From Candidatus Omnitrophota bacterium (GTDB lineage: Bacteria > Omnitrophota > Gorgyraeia > 2-01-FULL-45-10), in assembly GCA_022703295.1 (NCBI GenBank), contig JAKLDX010000083.1, forward strand, positions 1 to 5,744: 5,744 bases of DNA, read 5' to 3'. Numbering within the stretch: position 1 is the first letter of the stretch; each line of letters starts with the position of its first letter. Under the pieces are notes generated by a model. The model made no database searches. It had not been told where the DNA came from and saw only the letters and a list, made by a program, of their open reading frames with translations. The translations under genes were made by a program, and so were the position numbers. This document shows positions 4,528 to 5,744 of the stretch, piece after piece.

Positions 4528-5744
4528 CTTCTCCCGATACCTATGTATTTAAATCCCAGCTTCTTCATCGCGGCGGGATCATATATATTCCTTCCGTCGA
4601 CTATTATAGGCTGGCTCATCCTGCCTTTTAACTTCTTCAGGTCCAGTTCCTTGAACTCATTCCATTCCGTAACTATCACGAGGCAGTCGCTGCCCTCGGC
4701 AACGCTATAGGCATCTTTGCAGAATTTTATCTTATTTTTGAATATCTCTTTGACTTTACCGTTGGCAACAGGATCATAGGCTTTTATCTTCGCGCCGTCT
4801 TTGATCAGCGCTGAAATGATATCAAGGGATGGCGCGAACCTTATATCGTCGGTCTCGGGCTTAAAGGCCAGTCCCAGGATGCCGACCGTCTTAGTTGAAA
4901 TATTCCACAACGCGCTCTCTATCTTCCCGATAAGCAATGCCTTTTGATCTTCGTTAACCTTCTGGACTTCTTTCAATATCCCGAAATTATAACCGAGCTT
5001 TTCGGAGATCCTTATGAATGCCGCTATGTCCTTCGGAAAACAAAAACCGCCGAACCCTATGCCGGCATTAAGGAACTTATCCCCTATTCTCTTGTCGAGG
5101 CCTATGCCCCTGGCGACCTGCACGACATCCGCGTCTATCTTATCGCATATGTTAGATACGGAATTGATAAAGGATATCTTCATGGCAAGAAATGAATTCG
5201 AGGCGTGCTTTATCAGCTCCGCGCTCTTTATGTCGGTGACCACCATTGTGGCTTTAAGAGGTTTATACAGCTCAAGGAGCATGTCGCGGGCCTTCCCGGA
5301 ACTCACCCCCAGAACGATCCTGTCCGGATGAAGAAAGTCCTCTATGGCGGTGCCTTCCCTTAAAAACTCTGGATTAGACGCGACATCGAATTTTATATTG
5401 CGCTTATTGAATGTCTTTATGGTATTTTCCACCCATTCGCCGGTATTCACCGGCACGGTGGACTTTTCCACGATGAGCCTGTATGAAGGCATCGATACGG
5501 CTATCTCTCTGGCTACGTTTTCGACATAGGTGAGGTCCGCCTCACCGTTGTCTTTAGGAGGAGTCCCGACTGAGATGAAGATTATATCCGATTTTTTTAC
5601 AGCTTCGTGGAGGTTCGAACTGAAGGAAAGCCGGCCCTTCTTCCTGTTGCGTTCTATCATCACTTCGAGGCCGGGTTCGTATATCGGGATGATGCCTTTT
5701 TTCAGCTTCGCTATCTTATTTTTATCATTATCGACACATATGAC
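4524..5744 (-). CDS. ugd: UDP-glucose 6-dehydrogenase, missing its N-terminus at the window edge
   Basis: This enzyme oxidises UDP-glucose to UDP-glucuronate with two NAD+. The frame stays open to the right edge, so the apparent GTG start at 5663 is internal. The 27 codons upstream of it encode VICVDNDKNKIAKL and IPIYEPGLE, a textbook Ugd segment that follows the GxGYVG loop. About 29 residues, including that loop, are therefore outside the window. In the visible 406 residues I see FISVGTPP (56-63), EKSTVPVNTG (93-102), NPEFLREG (124-131), the ELIKHASNSFLAMKISFIN helix with its conserved Lys179, GFGGFCFPKD (230-239) with the catalytic Cys235, GLAFKPETDDIRFAPS (291-306) and DGRNIYDP (383-390). 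The usual GGSCFPKD has Phe in place of Ser here. These motifs separate it from the WbpA-type dehydrogenase at 163-1467. It is followed by the cupin with a 4-nt ATGA overlap, so it belongs to the same transcription unit. Confidence 0.95.
   Translation of the reverse strand, partial: VICVDNDKNKIAKLKKGIIPIYEPGLEVMIERNRKKGRLSFSSNLHEAVKKSDIIFISVGTPPKDNGEADLTYVENVAREIAVSMPSYRLIVEKSTVPVNTGEWVENTIKTFNKRNIKFDVASNPEFLREGTAIEDFLHPDRIVLGVSSGKARDMLLELYKPLKATMVVTDIKSAELIKHASNSFLAMKISFINSVSNICDKIDADVVQVARGIGLDKRIGDKFLNAGIGFGGFCFPKDIAAFIRISEKLGYNFGILKEVQKVNEDQKALLIGKIESALWNISTKTVGILGLAFKPETDDIRFAPSLDIISALIKDGAKIKAYDPVANGKVKEIFKNKIKFCKDAYSVAEGSDCLVIVTEWNEFKELDLKKLKGRMSQPIIVDGRNIYDPAAMKKLGFKYIGIGRR

Noticed and set aside
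4141..4710. 189-aa open frame on the plus strand
   Set aside because: It lies antisense across the RmlC-like and Ugd genes, has no recognisable domain, and is explained by the codon composition of the real genes opposite.
5661..5663. GTG as the start of the Ugd gene
   Set aside because: The open frame upstream to the window edge encodes conserved Ugd sequence (CVDND and YEPGLE), so the gene begins outside the window.
1..5744. Internal promoters, terminators, RNA genes, CRISPR or mobile elements
   Set aside because: Genes abut or overlap throughout (largest gap 3 nt), leaving no intergenic space. I saw no GC-rich hairpin followed by a T run, no tRNA-like or CRISPR-like spacing, and no transposase.

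Overview
This 5.7 kb window is a tightly packed run of bacterial nucleotide-sugar genes, all on the minus strand and so read from right to left. In transcription order it holds: a 5'-truncated UDP-glucose 6-dehydrogenase; a short cupin related to RmlC; a short-form RmlA (glucose-1-phosphate thymidylyltransferase); RmlB (dTDP-glucose 4,6-dehydratase); RmlD (dTDP-4-dehydrorhamnose reductase); a WbpA/WecC-type UDP-HexNAc 6-dehydrogenase; and the first 54 codons of an NAD-dependent sugar epimerase/dehydratase that runs off the left edge. No gap between genes exceeds 3 nt, and five of the six junctions overlap (4, 4-10, 25, 7 and 1 nt). This looks like the middle of one translationally coupled operon. 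I see no internal promoter, terminator, RNA gene, CRISPR array or transposase.

Together the genes would supply three activated sugars for a surface polysaccharide (O-antigen, capsule or exopolysaccharide). The rmlA/B/D set plus the RmlC-like cupin would make dTDP-L-rhamnose, the Ugd would make UDP-glucuronate, and the second dehydrogenase with the downstream epimerase would make a UDP-N-acetylhexosaminuronate. No glycosyltransferase, flippase or polymerase lies inside the window, so the glycan itself cannot be named.

The organism is bacterial. The mix of AT-rich codons (ATA, AAA, TTA) with GC-rich ones, the short RmlA/RmlC variants and the heptanucleotide repeats inside a coding gene suggest an uncultured environmental lineage of the Omnitrophota/Elusimicrobiota/Nitrospirota/Desulfobacterota kind. 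That placement is a weak guess.

The most unusual signal is inside rmlD. Two unrelated arrays of 7-bp tandem repeats (1709-1743, GCTGTAA type; 2251-2278, CTGRCCC type) are read through in frame and add low-complexity peptide to two likely loops of an otherwise intact enzyme. A possible third, two-copy heptamer lies near its 3' end (1518-1531). The pathway itself is ordinary; I found no convincing undescribed system.
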